22,541 nucleotides of DNA from Akkermansia sp. (GTDB lineage: Bacteria > Verrucomicrobiota > Verrucomicrobiia > Verrucomicrobiales > Akkermansiaceae), in assembly GCA_017628435.1 (NCBI GenBank), contig JAGBZE010000187.1, positions 1 to 22,541 on the forward strand. Direction: 5' to 3'. Below are positions 5,857-14,888 of this stretch, in pieces (position 1 is the first letter of the stretch; every line of letters begins with the position of its first letter). Both the position numbers and the translations under genes were made by a program. The notes below the pieces were generated by a model. The model saw nothing but the letters and a program-made list of their open reading frames with translations, searched no databases and was not told where the DNA came from.

Positions 5857-6963
5857 TCAGCTCTTATAAACACGCGGGACGCGGCCACTGATGCTGGTAA
5901 TGATGTTGCTGGGGATGGTTTTGGCGCGGGAGGTGAGTTCGCTCCAGGGGACATTGGGGCCCATGATTTCTGCAACATCGCCGGGCTGAACGCGCTGCAT
6001 GTGGGTGACATCCACCATAATCTGGTCCATGGTGATGCGGCCGAGCACGGGGCAGTATTCGCCGTTGAGATAGACGCGGGCGCCGGTGTTGGAAAGGTAG
6101 TGCAGGTAGCCATCGCCAAAGCCCAGGCCGATGGTGGCCACGCGGGTGGGACCGTTTGTGATGTAGGTGTGGTTGTAGGAGACACCGTGGTTGCTGGGCA
6201 GGGTGCGCAGCAGGGTGACGCGGCTATAGAGGGTGAGGGTGTTGCGCAGCTCGCGGTTGTGCGGCGAGGGCATGGGTGAATAGCCGTACAGAATGCGGCC
6301 CAGGCGCACCATGTTGGTGCAGGGGGCTTTGTAGTTGAATACGGCGGAGCTGCTGCAGAGGTGGCGGTAGGGAATGTTCAGATAGGTGCTCAGCTCCTGC
6401 ACGGCCTCCTCGTAACTGCGAATCTGACTGTGCGTGAAGGAGATATCCTCCGCTGCGGCGGAGAGGTGGGAGTATACGCCCTCGATATCCAGGTATTCAA
6501 AATCTGCCAGGCGGGCGCCCATTTCGCCCAGGGTATGGGGCAGCAGGCCGGCGCGGCCCATGCCGGTGTCCACATTGATGTGCAGGTGCACTTTCTTGTT
6601 ATAAAGCTGGCCCAGGGAGTTGTAATGCTCCGCCTCCTCCAGGCTGGAGAGGGCGACGCGCCACTCGTTCTGCACAATCATTTCACGCTCTGCCGGGAAA
6701 CAGGGTCCCAGAATAAACGGGCAGGTCTTGCAGCCTGCATTCTGCACGCGGGTGGCTTCTGCCGGCGTAGCCACGCCGAAGAACTCCAGATCGCAGTCAT
6801 CCAGCGCCTTTACCACGCCCTCGATGCCGTGTCCATAGGCTTCGGCCTTAACGATGGCCATCTGCTTGTGGGTGGGCAGTACTCTCTGCACCACAGACAG
6901 GTTGTGACGCATAGCTGTGGTGTCTACCTCGGCCCAGGCTCGGAAAAGGGATGTATCCTGCAT
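5857..6963 (-). CDS. alr: Alanine racemase
   Basis: A 368-residue PLP enzyme converting L-alanine to D-alanine for peptidoglycan, in the cytoplasm. The PLP-binding Lys39 sits in AIVKAEAYGHG. The family usually has VKANAYGHG, so the Asn to Glu change is unusual but tolerated in appearance. The second catalytic base, Tyr286, lies in LGFGDGYLH. The C-terminal beta domain has ITMDQIMVDVT. Length and domain order are normal. The ATG at 6963 is the only sensible start. It sits almost exactly where the promoter at 6970-6998 would begin transcription, so the mRNA may be leaderless. The gene is divergent from exbB. Confidence 0.96.
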   Translation of the reverse strand: MQDTSLFRAWAEVDTTAMRHNLSVVQRVLPTHKQMAIVKAEAYGHGIEGVVKALDDCDLEFFGVATPAEATRVQNAGCKTCPFILGPCFPAEREMIVQNEWRVALSSLEEAEHYNSLGQLYNKKVHLHINVDTGMGRAGLLPHTLGEMGARLADFEYLDIEGVYSHLSAAAEDISFTHSQIRSYEEAVQELSTYLNIPYRHLCSSSAVFNYKAPCTNMVRLGRILYGYSPMPSPHNRELRNTLTLYSRVTLLRTLPSNHGVSYNHTYITNGPTRVATIGLGFGDGYLHYLSNTGARVYLNGEYCPVLGRITMDQIMVDVTHMQRVQPGDVAEIMGPNVPWSELTSRAKTIPSNIITSISGRVPRVYKS

Positions 6964-6969
6964 GAATCT

Positions 6970-6998
6970 ATTTTATGCTCCATAGCGCACGATTGCAA
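6970..6998 (-). promoter_or_regulatory. Promoter of alr
   Basis: On the minus strand TTGCAA (6998-6993), 17 bp, TAAAAT (6975-6970). The expected transcription start is about 6963, coincident with the alr start codon. Confidence 0.6.
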
Positions 6999-7051
6999 CC
7001 TTTATTTCCTGCGCCAGTATGGAAAAAAAGCAATACAGACAGCTATCTCAC

Positions 7052-7080
7052 TTGAAATTGACGGCAGATTTGCATATAAT
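7052..7080 (+). promoter_or_regulatory. Promoter of the exbB-exbD cluster
   Basis: TTGAAA (7052-7057), 17 bp, TATAAT (7075-7080): the best match to the sigma70 consensus in the window. The expected start is near 7087. Together with the alr promoter it occupies the 129-base divergent gap. Confidence 0.75.
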
Positions 7081-7092
7081 GCCCGCGTGAAC

Positions 7093-7839
7093 ATGCCAGC
7101 AATTATTTCAACAGCAGATCCCCTCAAGTCCATGGGGTGGGGACTTATGGAGCTTTTTGAGAAGGGTGGCCCCCTGATGTGGCCCTTGCTTTTCCTTTCC
7201 ATTATCGCTTTCATGGTCATGTTTGTCTGTCTCTGGACGACTCGTGCCTCCGCCGTGCTGCCTACGCGCATGGTGATGTCTGTGGAGTCCTGCATCCGCC
7301 GCAAGGATTATGCTGGCCTGATGAGCATGTGCGAGCGCGATGGCTCCAGCTTTGCCCTTACCATACACGTTATTGTGATGTTCCTGCAGCGTAATCCCCG
7401 CGCCAACATTGACGAGGTGCGCGAAGTGGCTGCTGCCGAAGGTGCCCGCCAGACGAATATCCTTACGCGTCAGATTAACTGGCTGTCTGATATCGGTTCC
7501 ATTGCTCCCATGATTGGTCTGCTGGGTACTGTGGTGGGTATGATGAAGACTTTCATGGAAATGGCTGCCGGCAATTTCGAGGGTGTGAAGCAGATGCAGA
7601 TGGCTCACGGTATTGCAGAAGCCATGATCACCACCGCTGGTGGTCTGGTGCTGGCCATTCCCGCCACAGCTGCATATGTGTTCTTCCGCAGCCGCATCCA
7701 GAAGCGCATTGCCGATATGGAAGTGGCAGTGACTCACATTCTTTCCGTAATTGCTGTGCAGATGGACCGTGAGCGCCGCCTGAGCAGCACCTACCAGCGC
7801 GGTACCGCCAAGGAAGTGCTGGAGGAAGAGGAATTTTAA
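7093..7839 (+). CDS. exbB: MotA/TolQ/ExbB proton channel family protein
   Basis: An inner-membrane proton channel subunit that, with ExbD/TolR, uses the proton motive force to power outer-membrane transport or envelope constriction. From the ATG at 7093 it has 248 residues. Three hydrophobic segments are clear: about 25-50 (GGPLMWPLLFLSIIAF), 135-160 (IAPMIGLLGTVVGMMKTF, the family signature) and 175-200 (TTAGGLVLAIPATAAYVFF). The start is uncertain. The promoter predicts transcription from about 7087, which would make 7093 nearly leaderless. In-frame ATGs at 7132 and 7147 (MELFEKGG, preceded by GTGGGGA) are real alternatives. exbD follows after 33 bases. No TonB gene is adjacent, so TolQ versus ExbB cannot be settled. 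Confidence 0.9.
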   Translation: MPAIISTADPLKSMGWGLMELFEKGGPLMWPLLFLSIIAFMVMFVCLWTTRASAVLPTRMVMSVESCIRRKDYAGLMSMCERDGSSFALTIHVIVMFLQRNPRANIDEVREVAAAEGARQTNILTRQINWLSDIGSIAPMIGLLGTVVGMMKTFMEMAAGNFEGVKQMQMAHGIAEAMITTAGGLVLAIPATAAYVFFRSRIQKRIADMEVAVTHILSVIAVQMDRERRLSSTYQRGTAKEVLEEEEF

Positions 7840-7872
7840 TACCGGGCCCGGAACCCATATTGCTGAGCCGTT

Positions 7873-8304
7873 ATGAAGTTTAATACCAAGGTCCCGGAGC
7901 CGATTGGCTTTCAGCTGGCACCCATGCTGGATGTGGTGTTCCTGTTGCTGATTTTCTTCGTGGTGACCCAGAAGTTCATTCTCAACGAGCAGGACCTGAA
8001 GGTGAAGGTGCCTACGGCTCCCAAGTCCACCGAGGATGCATCCCGCGCCATTAACGAGATGATTATTAATGCCCGCGAGGAAGATGGTGACCTGGTTATC
8101 ACCATTGACCGTGAGCTTCATACGCTGAAGTCGCTGAAGGAGATGCTGCAGAACCAGATTGCCATTGACCCGAACCAGCCGGTGCGTATCCGAGGGGATG
8201 CCCAGATGAGCTGGCAGCGCATGGCTGATGTGATTTCGACCTGCTCGCAGGCAGGTGTGTGGAATGTTTCATTCTCCAAGCAGATGCCCGAAGCGAAAAA
8301 ATAA
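7873..8304 (+). CDS. exbD: ExbD/TolR family biopolymer transport protein
   Basis: A 143-residue partner of the upstream channel protein. A single N-terminal membrane helix at about 15-37 (LAPMLDVVFLLLIFFVVTQ) contains the conserved Asp20 thought to carry protons in the family. A periplasmic domain with the expected alternating pattern (VPTAPKS, LVITIDRE, PVRIRGD) follows. The short cytoplasmic N-terminus is typical. The gene is in the same operon as exbB (33-base gap) and is followed after 46 bases by the large TPR gene, with no terminator visible between. Confidence 0.93.
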   Translation: MKFNTKVPEPIGFQLAPMLDVVFLLLIFFVVTQKFILNEQDLKVKVPTAPKSTEDASRAINEMIINAREEDGDLVITIDRELHTLKSLKEMLQNQIAIDPNQPVRIRGDAQMSWQRMADVISTCSQAGVWNVSFSKQMPEAKK

Positions 8305-8350
8305 AGGAGCGAGGGGCTGCGGTCTTGCTAATTAAACTGATTATACCCCC

Positions 8351-10840
8351 ATGAATAATACGCGATTTTCTACCATGCTGGCACTAGGGATTTCTCTGGT
8401 GCCGGCTTTTGCACAGCAGCCGGAACAGGCTGATACTCCGCTTGTAGCCAATGCTGAAGCAGATGGCTACGCCATAGCAGAGCAGTTGTATGCCCAGTCC
8501 CGCAATACGACGGATCAAGTGGCCCGGGCTCAGTCAATGAAGCGAGCCGCAGAGCTTTTTGCTCGATTCATTGAGCGTTTTCCCAAGTCCGCGCACGCAG
8601 AAAAAGCACTTTACCTGCAGGCTATCTGCCAGGCCGAGGCCGGCGATGCTGCTGCTTCCAACAACACTCTCGGCATTCTTGCTAATCAGCGTAAAGGTGA
8701 GTACGCCGCAGCTGCCGCTTACAAGCTGGCTAACCAGGCAACGGAACGCCAGATGTGGCAGAAGGCAATCGGGTTTTACCACATCACAGTGCGTGAGACG
8801 CAGCGTGCAGAATTGCGCAACGATGCGCTGTATCGCCTGGGCCGAGCCCAGCTGCAGTCCGGCAAGCGCAAGGATGCTGAATCCACCTTCCGCACGCTTC
8901 AGGTGATGCAGGGAATTGAGCCGCTTATTCTGCAGACTTCTCTTCTTTCCATGGCTCAGATGAAGACAGAGGATGGTAAGGATGCAGAGGCCTATACTCT
9001 TTTCTGCGATATTCTGAGCATGAAGACGCTGGATGAGCGAGTCCGCGCATCTGCTACACTTCAGGCGGCTCGCCTCGCCTCCCGACTCGGTAAAAGCCGC
9101 GAAGCTCAGCAGCTGTATGCCAGACTCTCGCGCATGAAGGGTATGGAGAAGTATGCTGGTGAGGCGCAGATGGAGAATATTCTTTCTCTATACAAGGCTG
9201 GCAAGTATGCAGACGTGGTGCGCAATGCTTCAGCCCAGGCCGGGGCGCTGGATGATCCTGCCAAGGAATCTCGCCGTGCCGTCATCGTGGGGCAGTCCGC
9301 CATGGAAATCAAGCAGTATGAGGCTGCTGCCGTCTGGTTCGAGATGGCAGAGAGAGCACAGCCCGGTACTCCGCTTGCTGCGGATGCCGGATACCGCCGT
9401 ATGATTTGCATTCAGCAGGTGAGGGGGGCAAACTTCTTCCAGCAGGCTGAGAAATACATCAGTACCTATGCTGCACCAGGCTCCGCCACGATTTCTCTTC
9501 CGTGTGTCGATTTGGTGCGACTGATGTATGCTGACCGCCTTATGTCGACGGATACTGCGGCGGCAGCTCGCCAGTTTGATGCCTTGAATTTCGAGAATTT
9601 GCCCGAAGCCGTGCGTCCGGATGCGATGTACAAGAAGGCCTGGACCGCAGCTCAGGGAGATGCTTATGACCCGTTGCCTACGCTGACTCAGTACATTGAG
9701 ACATTCCCTGCTGATAGCCGTATGCCGGATGCGCTTACGCTTCGCGGTACCTTCCTGGGCAAGCAGAATAAGCTGAGCGATGCTCTGGCAGATTTCGACC
9801 GCGTTATCAGGGATTATCCTGATTCCGACTCTGTGACGGTGTGCTGGCAGCGTGCCGCCAGGCTTTGTGCCGGTAAGGATGCAGACAAGATGGTTTATTA
9901 TTACAAGGGCTTCATTACCCAGTGCGAGGAGCTGGCCAAGCAGGGTACCCCGACCAAGCCTGGTGCTCTGGCAGAAGCTCATTACAATGTGGCCGGAGTG
10001 CTGGCGGAAAAGGATCCGGCTGCTTCTGTTGTGCATTTTCAGGAGGCACGCACCATTTTCCCGGAGCAGTATGCAGCTCTGGTGGATATTCGCCTGGTTC
10101 AGTGTTTCTTCAAAATGAAGGATGCAGAGAATCTCAAGAAGTCTCTGGAGGTGCTGGAGCGCAGCAACAAGTCATCGTACGATGCGCTGCCTCCGGCTAT
10201 TCTCCGCTGGTGCGGCTGGTCCAGCTTCCTGTCTCACGATTATCTCTCTGCTAACAAGTATCTCTCTGATTCTCTCACGCGTGAGCTCCGGGAGAAATAT
10301 GTGGCTGCTGATGGCTCAGAACAGGAGCGTCCCAAGGTGGAGCCTCTTGTGTGGAAGACCTTGGCACGCGCTCGCCTGGAACTTCAGCTTTACGCCCGAG
10401 GCCTGGAGGCTGCAGAGCATTATGTTTCTATGGAAGAGCAGGCATTCCGCCGCGCTGAGGGTATGCGTGACCAGGCTCAGCTGCTTATCGGCCTCGGTCG
10501 TGGGGCTGATGCCCGCAAGGTATGCGAGACTGCTATTGCCATGGGTATTGATGGCCCCATCAAGTCATCTCTCTTTATCGCTCTTGGGGATGCTTATTAC
10601 ATAGACCGTGAATACAGCGAGGCTGCCAAGTATTACGGCCGTACCGCCAATGTGGTGAGTGATAAGGAACTTAAGCCACTGGCATTGTACAAGATTACAT
10701 GCGCGCTCAAGAAATGCGGCAAGGAGGGTGAGGCTTCCCAATACGAGCAGAAGCTCAGGGATGAGTTCCCTCACTGGTCTCCGTCCGTCATCGTGCAGCG
10801 TATGATGGATGAACAGAATCAGCCTGCTCCGGCAGCCTGA
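8351..10840 (+). CDS. Large secreted tetratricopeptide-repeat protein
   Basis: An 829-residue protein with a signal peptide (MNNTRFSTMLALGISLVPAFA, cut near 21/22 before QQPEQ). Most of the rest is helical TPR-type repeats, for example FIERFPKSAHAEKALYLQ near 75, LIQTLPTFPADSRMPDAL-like units near 450 (TQYIETFPADSRMPDALTLR) and ALGDAYYIDREYSEAAKYYG near 750. No enzyme motif is seen. In Tol-Pal systems YbgF/CpoB is a periplasmic TPR protein next to TolQR and links the system to peptidoglycan synthesis. The position here, after ExbBD and before a glycosyltransferase, suggests a comparable scaffold, but it is far larger than CpoB and the role is inferred. No Shine-Dalgarno precedes the ATG (TTATACCCCC). 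Confidence 0.88.
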   Translation: MNNTRFSTMLALGISLVPAFAQQPEQADTPLVANAEADGYAIAEQLYAQSRNTTDQVARAQSMKRAAELFARFIERFPKSAHAEKALYLQAICQAEAGDAAASNNTLGILANQRKGEYAAAAAYKLANQATERQMWQKAIGFYHITVRETQRAELRNDALYRLGRAQLQSGKRKDAESTFRTLQVMQGIEPLILQTSLLSMAQMKTEDGKDAEAYTLFCDILSMKTLDERVRASATLQAARLASRLGKSREAQQLYARLSRMKGMEKYAGEAQMENILSLYKAGKYADVVRNASAQAGALDDPAKESRRAVIVGQSAMEIKQYEAAAVWFEMAERAQPGTPLAADAGYRRMICIQQVRGANFFQQAEKYISTYAAPGSATISLPCVDLVRLMYADRLMSTDTAAAARQFDALNFENLPEAVRPDAMYKKAWTAAQGDAYDPLPTLTQYIETFPADSRMPDALTLRGTFLGKQNKLSDALADFDRVIRDYPDSDSVTVCWQRAARLCAGKDADKMVYYYKGFITQCEELAKQGTPTKPGALAEAHYNVAGVLAEKDPAASVVHFQEARTIFPEQYAALVDIRLVQCFFKMKDAENLKKSLEVLERSNKSSYDALPPAILRWCGWSSFLSHDYLSANKYLSDSLTRELREKYVAADGSEQERPKVEPLVWKTLARARLELQLYARGLEAAEHYVSMEEQAFRRAEGMRDQAQLLIGLGRGADARKVCETAIAMGIDGPIKSSLFIALGDAYYIDREYSEAAKYYGRTANVVSDKELKPLALYKITCALKKCGKEGEASQYEQKLRDEFPHWSPSVIVQRMMDEQNQPAPAA

Positions 10841-10879
10841 GCGTATACTGTTTTACTCGTCTAGCTTTCATTTCTCTCC

Positions 10880-12781
10880 ATGTCCTTCGTTTCCACGCCG
10901 AATCGCCGCAAAAGCTGGTTCCGATTGCTCACCATCGGGCAGAAGAAGTTGATGGTTGTCTGCATTCTCTGCGCCTGTGCGCTGGTGGCCGTGCTTTCGG
11001 TTCTGGGTGTGTATGGCTACCGGGCTATGCAATACGACATATCCCGAGTGGTCGATGGCATGGGGTCGAGCTATTTGTTCGATTCATCGACCCCGAACCA
11101 GCGGATTGCATCGTTGTCTGACATCTCGGATTCTTCCGTGTCGCGCGATGAGCTGCCGCAGAACCTGGTCAACGCGTTTGTGGCACGAGAGGATGAGACG
11201 TTTTTCGATCATGATGGCGTTGTGCTCACTTCGGTTATCCGCTCCTTGATTCGTAATCTCACCTCAATGCGGTATGAGCAGGGGGCCTCAACCATCACTA
11301 TGCAACTTACCCGCAATGTTTTCGAGCTTGCCGGTAAATCGCTGGATCGTAAGCTGCTGGAAACCATGCTTGCGCTGCGCATAGAGCATAAGTATGATAA
11401 ATATACCATTCTTGAGCAATATCTGAGCCGTATCTTCTACGGGCAGAATTGCTATGGTATCCGGGCTGCAGCTCGCCATTATTTCGGGAAGCAGGTAAAA
11501 GAGCTGGACCTGGTGGAATGCGCTACGCTGGCCGGTCTGGTTCGGGCACCCTCCCTGTATAACCCGGTGCGCAGCATGGATAATGCTCGCCGAGTGAAGG
11601 CCGAGACGCTGCAGCGCATGCTGGCGTGCGAGATGATTACCCAGGAACAGTGCGACGAAGCTACGGCTGCTCCCATTGTGCTGAATCGTGGCTCACTTCC
11701 TGTGGCTCCCGTAAGCTCCTATGCTGTGATGTGGACTCGGCATGAGCTGGAGGAACTGGGCTCTGCTGTGCCGGAACATGCCGGTGATATTTCTGTTGTG
11801 TCCAGCCTGAATCTGCCTATGCAGCAATACGTGGAGCTGGCTGTGGAGAAGGCTCTTTCTGCGGTTGAGAATCCCGGGGAATATCCTGAGGCCTGGCTGG
11901 CTGGTATGTCTCCGGAGGCTGCCGCTGCTACCCGCACGTCTTTTGCCAAGCTGCGCCGTCCGGCTGATATGAAGGTGCGCGGAGCCAGTAATGACATGAA
12001 GGATCTGCTGCAGTGCTGTGTGCTTGTAGTGGATGCCCGCCGTAATCATCGGGGCAAGGTACTTGCCCTGGTGGGGGGACGCAGTGCAGTAGATGGACGC
12101 GACCGCTGGCAAGACCAGACTCGTCCTGGCCGAGCCGCAGCTCCCTTGCTTTTCTGCTGTGCCTGTCTGCCCGGTGGTGAGGATTCACACATCATTGCGC
12201 GCAGCACTGAGGTGACGGGCCGCCAGCTGGGGTACGATGTTGTGCGCTCTTTCTACGAAACGTTGAAGCTCCCCATCGTGCTGCCTTCTCGTGAGCAGGA
12301 GCTGTATTTGTACAACGGCCTTTTCCAGATGCGCCGCCTGGATCTGGCTCGCCTGCTGTTCTGCCTTCAGAATGAGGGACGTGGATACCGTATCAGTCTG
12401 GTGAATGATGTCTGGAATAGTAATGAGCAGTTGATTTATCATTACGAACCGGAAAAATCTCCCGAGTATATTCGCCGCGAGAGTGCACGTACGGTGGCAA
12501 AATTGCCGCCCTTCCGCCTGGATGATAAAAACGCTCTCATGAATGAGACTCTGCCAGAGGGCGGTGGCCAGTGGACCATGGTATTCCGACCGGGGTGTGA
12601 ATGCACTTTCGTCTGGATGGGGTACGATGAACCGGCTAATCCGAATGCTACGTCTCGTGAGATGAAACCCTTATTATCCCGAGCTTCCATGAACCTTGCA
12701 CTTGAGATTGTGGGGAGACTGCGCGAGCAGCAGAGACTGGAGATGCTGCAGGTTGAACAGTTAAGGTCGGAGCAGAAATAG
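10880..12781 (+). CDS. Class A PBP-like glycosyltransferase with degenerate transpeptidase domain
   Basis: A 633-residue inner-membrane protein with one anchor helix (about 24-47). Residues 90-265 form a GT51 peptidoglycan glycosyltransferase: the catalytic Glu104 in AREDETFFDHDG, GASTITMQLTRNVF, second Glu169 in ALRIEHKYDKYTILEQYLSRIFYG, and YFGKQVKELDLVECATLAGL. It should polymerise lipid II in the periplasm. Residues about 380-590 align in order with a PBP transpeptidase domain (VLVVDARR, VLALVGGRS, LPSREQELYLYNG, GYRISLV). However, the active-site PGSSFKP is PGRAAAP (416-422), losing both Ser and Lys, and the KTGT box is LPEGGG (558-563). It therefore seems unable to cross-link or bind penicillin. 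It is probably transcribed with the TPR gene (39-base gap), and the next gene touches its stop. Confidence 0.9.
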   Translation: MSFVSTPNRRKSWFRLLTIGQKKLMVVCILCACALVAVLSVLGVYGYRAMQYDISRVVDGMGSSYLFDSSTPNQRIASLSDISDSSVSRDELPQNLVNAFVAREDETFFDHDGVVLTSVIRSLIRNLTSMRYEQGASTITMQLTRNVFELAGKSLDRKLLETMLALRIEHKYDKYTILEQYLSRIFYGQNCYGIRAAARHYFGKQVKELDLVECATLAGLVRAPSLYNPVRSMDNARRVKAETLQRMLACEMITQEQCDEATAAPIVLNRGSLPVAPVSSYAVMWTRHELEELGSAVPEHAGDISVVSSLNLPMQQYVELAVEKALSAVENPGEYPEAWLAGMSPEAAAATRTSFAKLRRPADMKVRGASNDMKDLLQCCVLVVDARRNHRGKVLALVGGRSAVDGRDRWQDQTRPGRAAAPLLFCCACLPGGEDSHIIARSTEVTGRQLGYDVVRSFYETLKLPIVLPSREQELYLYNGLFQMRRLDLARLLFCLQNEGRGYRISLVNDVWNSNEQLIYHYEPEKSPEYIRRESARTVAKLPPFRLDDKNALMNETLPEGGGQWTMVFRPGCECTFVWMGYDEPANPNATSREMKPLLSRASMNLALEIVGRLREQQRLEMLQVEQLRSEQK

Positions 12782-12789
12782 TGTTCCTC

Positions 12790-13563
12790 ATGACTACAGA
12801 CTATTCAGAGTATCTCCGCGTTGCGGAGCAGGCTGCCAGGCTTGCCGGCGCGTTTCTTCGCGATCATTTTTTCAACTGTAAGCAGGTGGATGAGGCGCTT
12901 CAGCATGATATCAAGCTGCGTCTGGATAAGGATTGCCAGGCCTTGATTGCCCAGCATCTGCTTGCTGCATTCCCTCAGAGCATGATTCTGGGTGAGGAGG
13001 GAAATGACGGGTGCGCCCGGGCGGATTTCTGTTGGATTGTGGACCCGATTGATGGCACCGTGAATTATTTCTATGGTATCCCGATCTTCTGTGTAAGTAT
13101 TGCGTTGCAGCACAAGGGGAAATTGGTTCTGGGTTGTGTATATGACCCCATGCAGCAGGAATGTTTCTCGGCCATTGCCGGGCAGCGACCTGTGCTGAAT
13201 GGTCAGCCAATAGCCGTTTCTACGCGTGCTCAAATGGCTGAGGCTATTGCCTTTATCGGCCACGGCACGCATGATGGCTCCGGCGAGGCGGGAATCCGCC
13301 GTTTTGCTCACATTTCCCGCCAGGTTCGCAAAATCCGAATTCTTGGGTCGGCCGCGCTTACTCTCTGCTATATTGCCGCCGGGCGTTTCGATGCCTATGT
13401 GGAGGGCCGTATCTGTCTATGGGATTTTGCTGCGGCGCGAGTCATTCTGGAGGCTGCCGGTGGTGTGCTTGAATTTTCTCCGCATGCCGGGGATGCCGTT
13501 CGTGGTTCCATTCTGGCATGGAATGGTCGCATTCCGCTTCGTGAAGCTCTTATAATGGATTGA
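12790..13563 (+). CDS. Inositol monophosphatase family phosphatase
   Basis: A 257-residue Mg-dependent sugar/polyol phosphatase of the IMPase superfamily. The metal-binding motifs are complete: GEEGNDG (68-74), DPIDGTVNYFYG (85-96) and the C-terminal LWDFAAARVILEAAGG (from about 210). Substrate cannot be read from sequence. Members act on inositol-1-phosphate, histidinol phosphate, fructose-1,6-bisphosphate or PAP. hisC lies 3.4 kb downstream, so a histidinol-phosphatase role is possible but not shown. A GTG at 12781 overlaps the stop of the previous gene by one base. The ATG at 12790 gives a more usual N-terminus (MTTDYSEYL). Tight coupling to the upstream gene implies co-transcription. Confidence 0.9.
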   Translation: MTTDYSEYLRVAEQAARLAGAFLRDHFFNCKQVDEALQHDIKLRLDKDCQALIAQHLLAAFPQSMILGEEGNDGCARADFCWIVDPIDGTVNYFYGIPIFCVSIALQHKGKLVLGCVYDPMQQECFSAIAGQRPVLNGQPIAVSTRAQMAEAIAFIGHGTHDGSGEAGIRRFAHISRQVRKIRILGSAALTLCYIAAGRFDAYVEGRICLWDFAAARVILEAAGGVLEFSPHAGDAVRGSILAWNGRIPLREALIMD

Positions 13564-13567
13564 TTGT

Positions 13568-14806
13568 ATGAATAATACCCCATCCGTTCGAAATCTTGCA
13601 TGGAAAGCCCTCCTGCGCTGGTCGCAGGGTGGCATTTTTGCTGAAACGCTCATTGCCCGTGCGGCTGCAGAGCACAAGCTGGTTCCATCAGACCGTGCTC
13701 TGCTGCAGGCTATTGTGTATGATACGCTACGCAATATGAGCTGGCTGGACCATATCCGCAAGACGCTTCGCCCTGGTAAGTTGGAGGAGAAAATGCGCTG
13801 GCTTGTGCTGTTGGGGCTTTGCCAGTTGTTCATACTGCGCCAGCCGGAGCATGCCGCTGTGAGCGAGACGGTGAGCCTGGCACCGCAGCGTGTGCGTGGC
13901 GTGGTTAACGGCATGCTGCGCAATGCTGCCCGCCGCCGTGAGGAATTCGAGACAGAGCGCAGCCGTCTGCCGCTGCCGGTGCAATATTCCACGCCGTCCT
14001 GGCTTGTGAAGCGCTGGATGAAGGAATTCGGCGAGGCTGATACTCGCGCCATGCTTGAATGGAATACCCTTACACCCCCGGTCTATGCGCGCTTGAATCC
14101 GGTGAATCCTCCTGCTGAAATCCCGGAGTCCTGGGTGCCGCTGGAGAATCTGCCTCTGTGGTATAAGCTGAATGGCCCCTTGCCGCTGGATGCTTTGCGG
14201 GCAGGTCAGTTGTATGTGACCGACCCCTCTACTCGATACTGTGTGCAGTTGCTTGCACCGCAGCCCGGTGAGCGTGTGCTCGATGCCTGTGCTGCGCCTG
14301 GTGGTAAATCTGCGGCCATGCTTGCTGCCACGGATGGGGACTTGCACTTGTTGGCTACGGATGTGGAAGAATTCCGCCTGAAACCGTTGCGAGAGAATCT
14401 GCTGCGCGCTGGCGGCAAGGATGTGCAGGTGGCGCAGCATGACTGGACCAAGCCGTGCCCTGCGCAGTGGGCAGGGGCTTTTGATGCGGTGTTGCTGGAT
14501 GTGCCTTGTTCCAACAGCGGCGTGCTTCAGCGGCGCGTGGATGCCCGCTGGCGACTTTCTGCGGAGGAAATGACGCGCCTGGCTGCACTTCAACTCTCCA
14601 TTCTGGAGCAGGCATGTTCGGCTGTGCGTCCGGGCGGCAGACTTGTTTATAGCACCTGTTCCATCGACCGCGAGGAAGACCGGGCTGTGGTAGATGCTTT
14701 CCTTGCAACGCATAAGGAATTCTTCTTTGTGGAGGACTATCTCGCACTGCCTCATCGCGAGCTGGCAGACGGTGCATATGCAGCCTTGCTCCGCCGCACG
14801 GAATAG
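13568..14806 (+). CDS. rsmB: 16S rRNA (cytosine-5) methyltransferase, RsmB family
   Basis: A 412-residue SAM-dependent enzyme that methylates a cytosine of 16S rRNA (C967 in E. coli). Residues 1-140 are a NusB-like RNA-binding domain (AWKALLRWSQGG, DRALLQAIVYDTLRN). The Rossmann methyltransferase carries DACAAPGGKSAAML (from 239, SAM binding), LLDVPCSNSGVLQRR (catalytic-pair Cys314) and VYSTCSIDREED (nucleophile Cys364). The NusB domain plus paired cysteines separates RsmB from RsmF and eukaryotic Nop2-like enzymes. It begins 4 bases after the previous stop. It is followed by an AT-only palindrome (T8 C A7, 14810-14825) that may weaken transcription. Confidence 0.95.
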   Translation: MNNTPSVRNLAWKALLRWSQGGIFAETLIARAAAEHKLVPSDRALLQAIVYDTLRNMSWLDHIRKTLRPGKLEEKMRWLVLLGLCQLFILRQPEHAAVSETVSLAPQRVRGVVNGMLRNAARRREEFETERSRLPLPVQYSTPSWLVKRWMKEFGEADTRAMLEWNTLTPPVYARLNPVNPPAEIPESWVPLENLPLWYKLNGPLPLDALRAGQLYVTDPSTRYCVQLLAPQPGERVLDACAAPGGKSAAMLAATDGDLHLLATDVEEFRLKPLRENLLRAGGKDVQVAQHDWTKPCPAQWAGAFDAVLLDVPCSNSGVLQRRVDARWRLSAEEMTRLAALQLSILEQACSAVRPGGRLVYSTCSIDREEDRAVVDAFLATHKEFFFVEDYLALPHRELADGAYAALLRRTE

Positions 14807-14826
14807 CCATTTTTTTTCAAAAAAAG

Positions 14827-14855
14827 CTCGCATTCTGCTGGAGTCGCGCTATAAT
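14827..14855 (+). promoter_or_regulatory. Promoter of ptsH
   Basis: TATAAT at 14850-14855 with a weak -35 (CTCGCA, 14827-14832) 17 bp upstream. The predicted start near 14862 leaves a 27-base leader. The -35 is poor, so an activator may be needed. Confidence 0.5.
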
Positions 14856-14888
14856 GGGTAGCGAACAATCTCCGAAACCTTACCTGCC

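Noticed and set aside
6361..7092. Long N-terminal extension of the ExbB frame
   Set aside because: It overlaps alr on the opposite strand and precedes a near-consensus promoter at 7052-7080. ExbB proteins start just before the first membrane helix.
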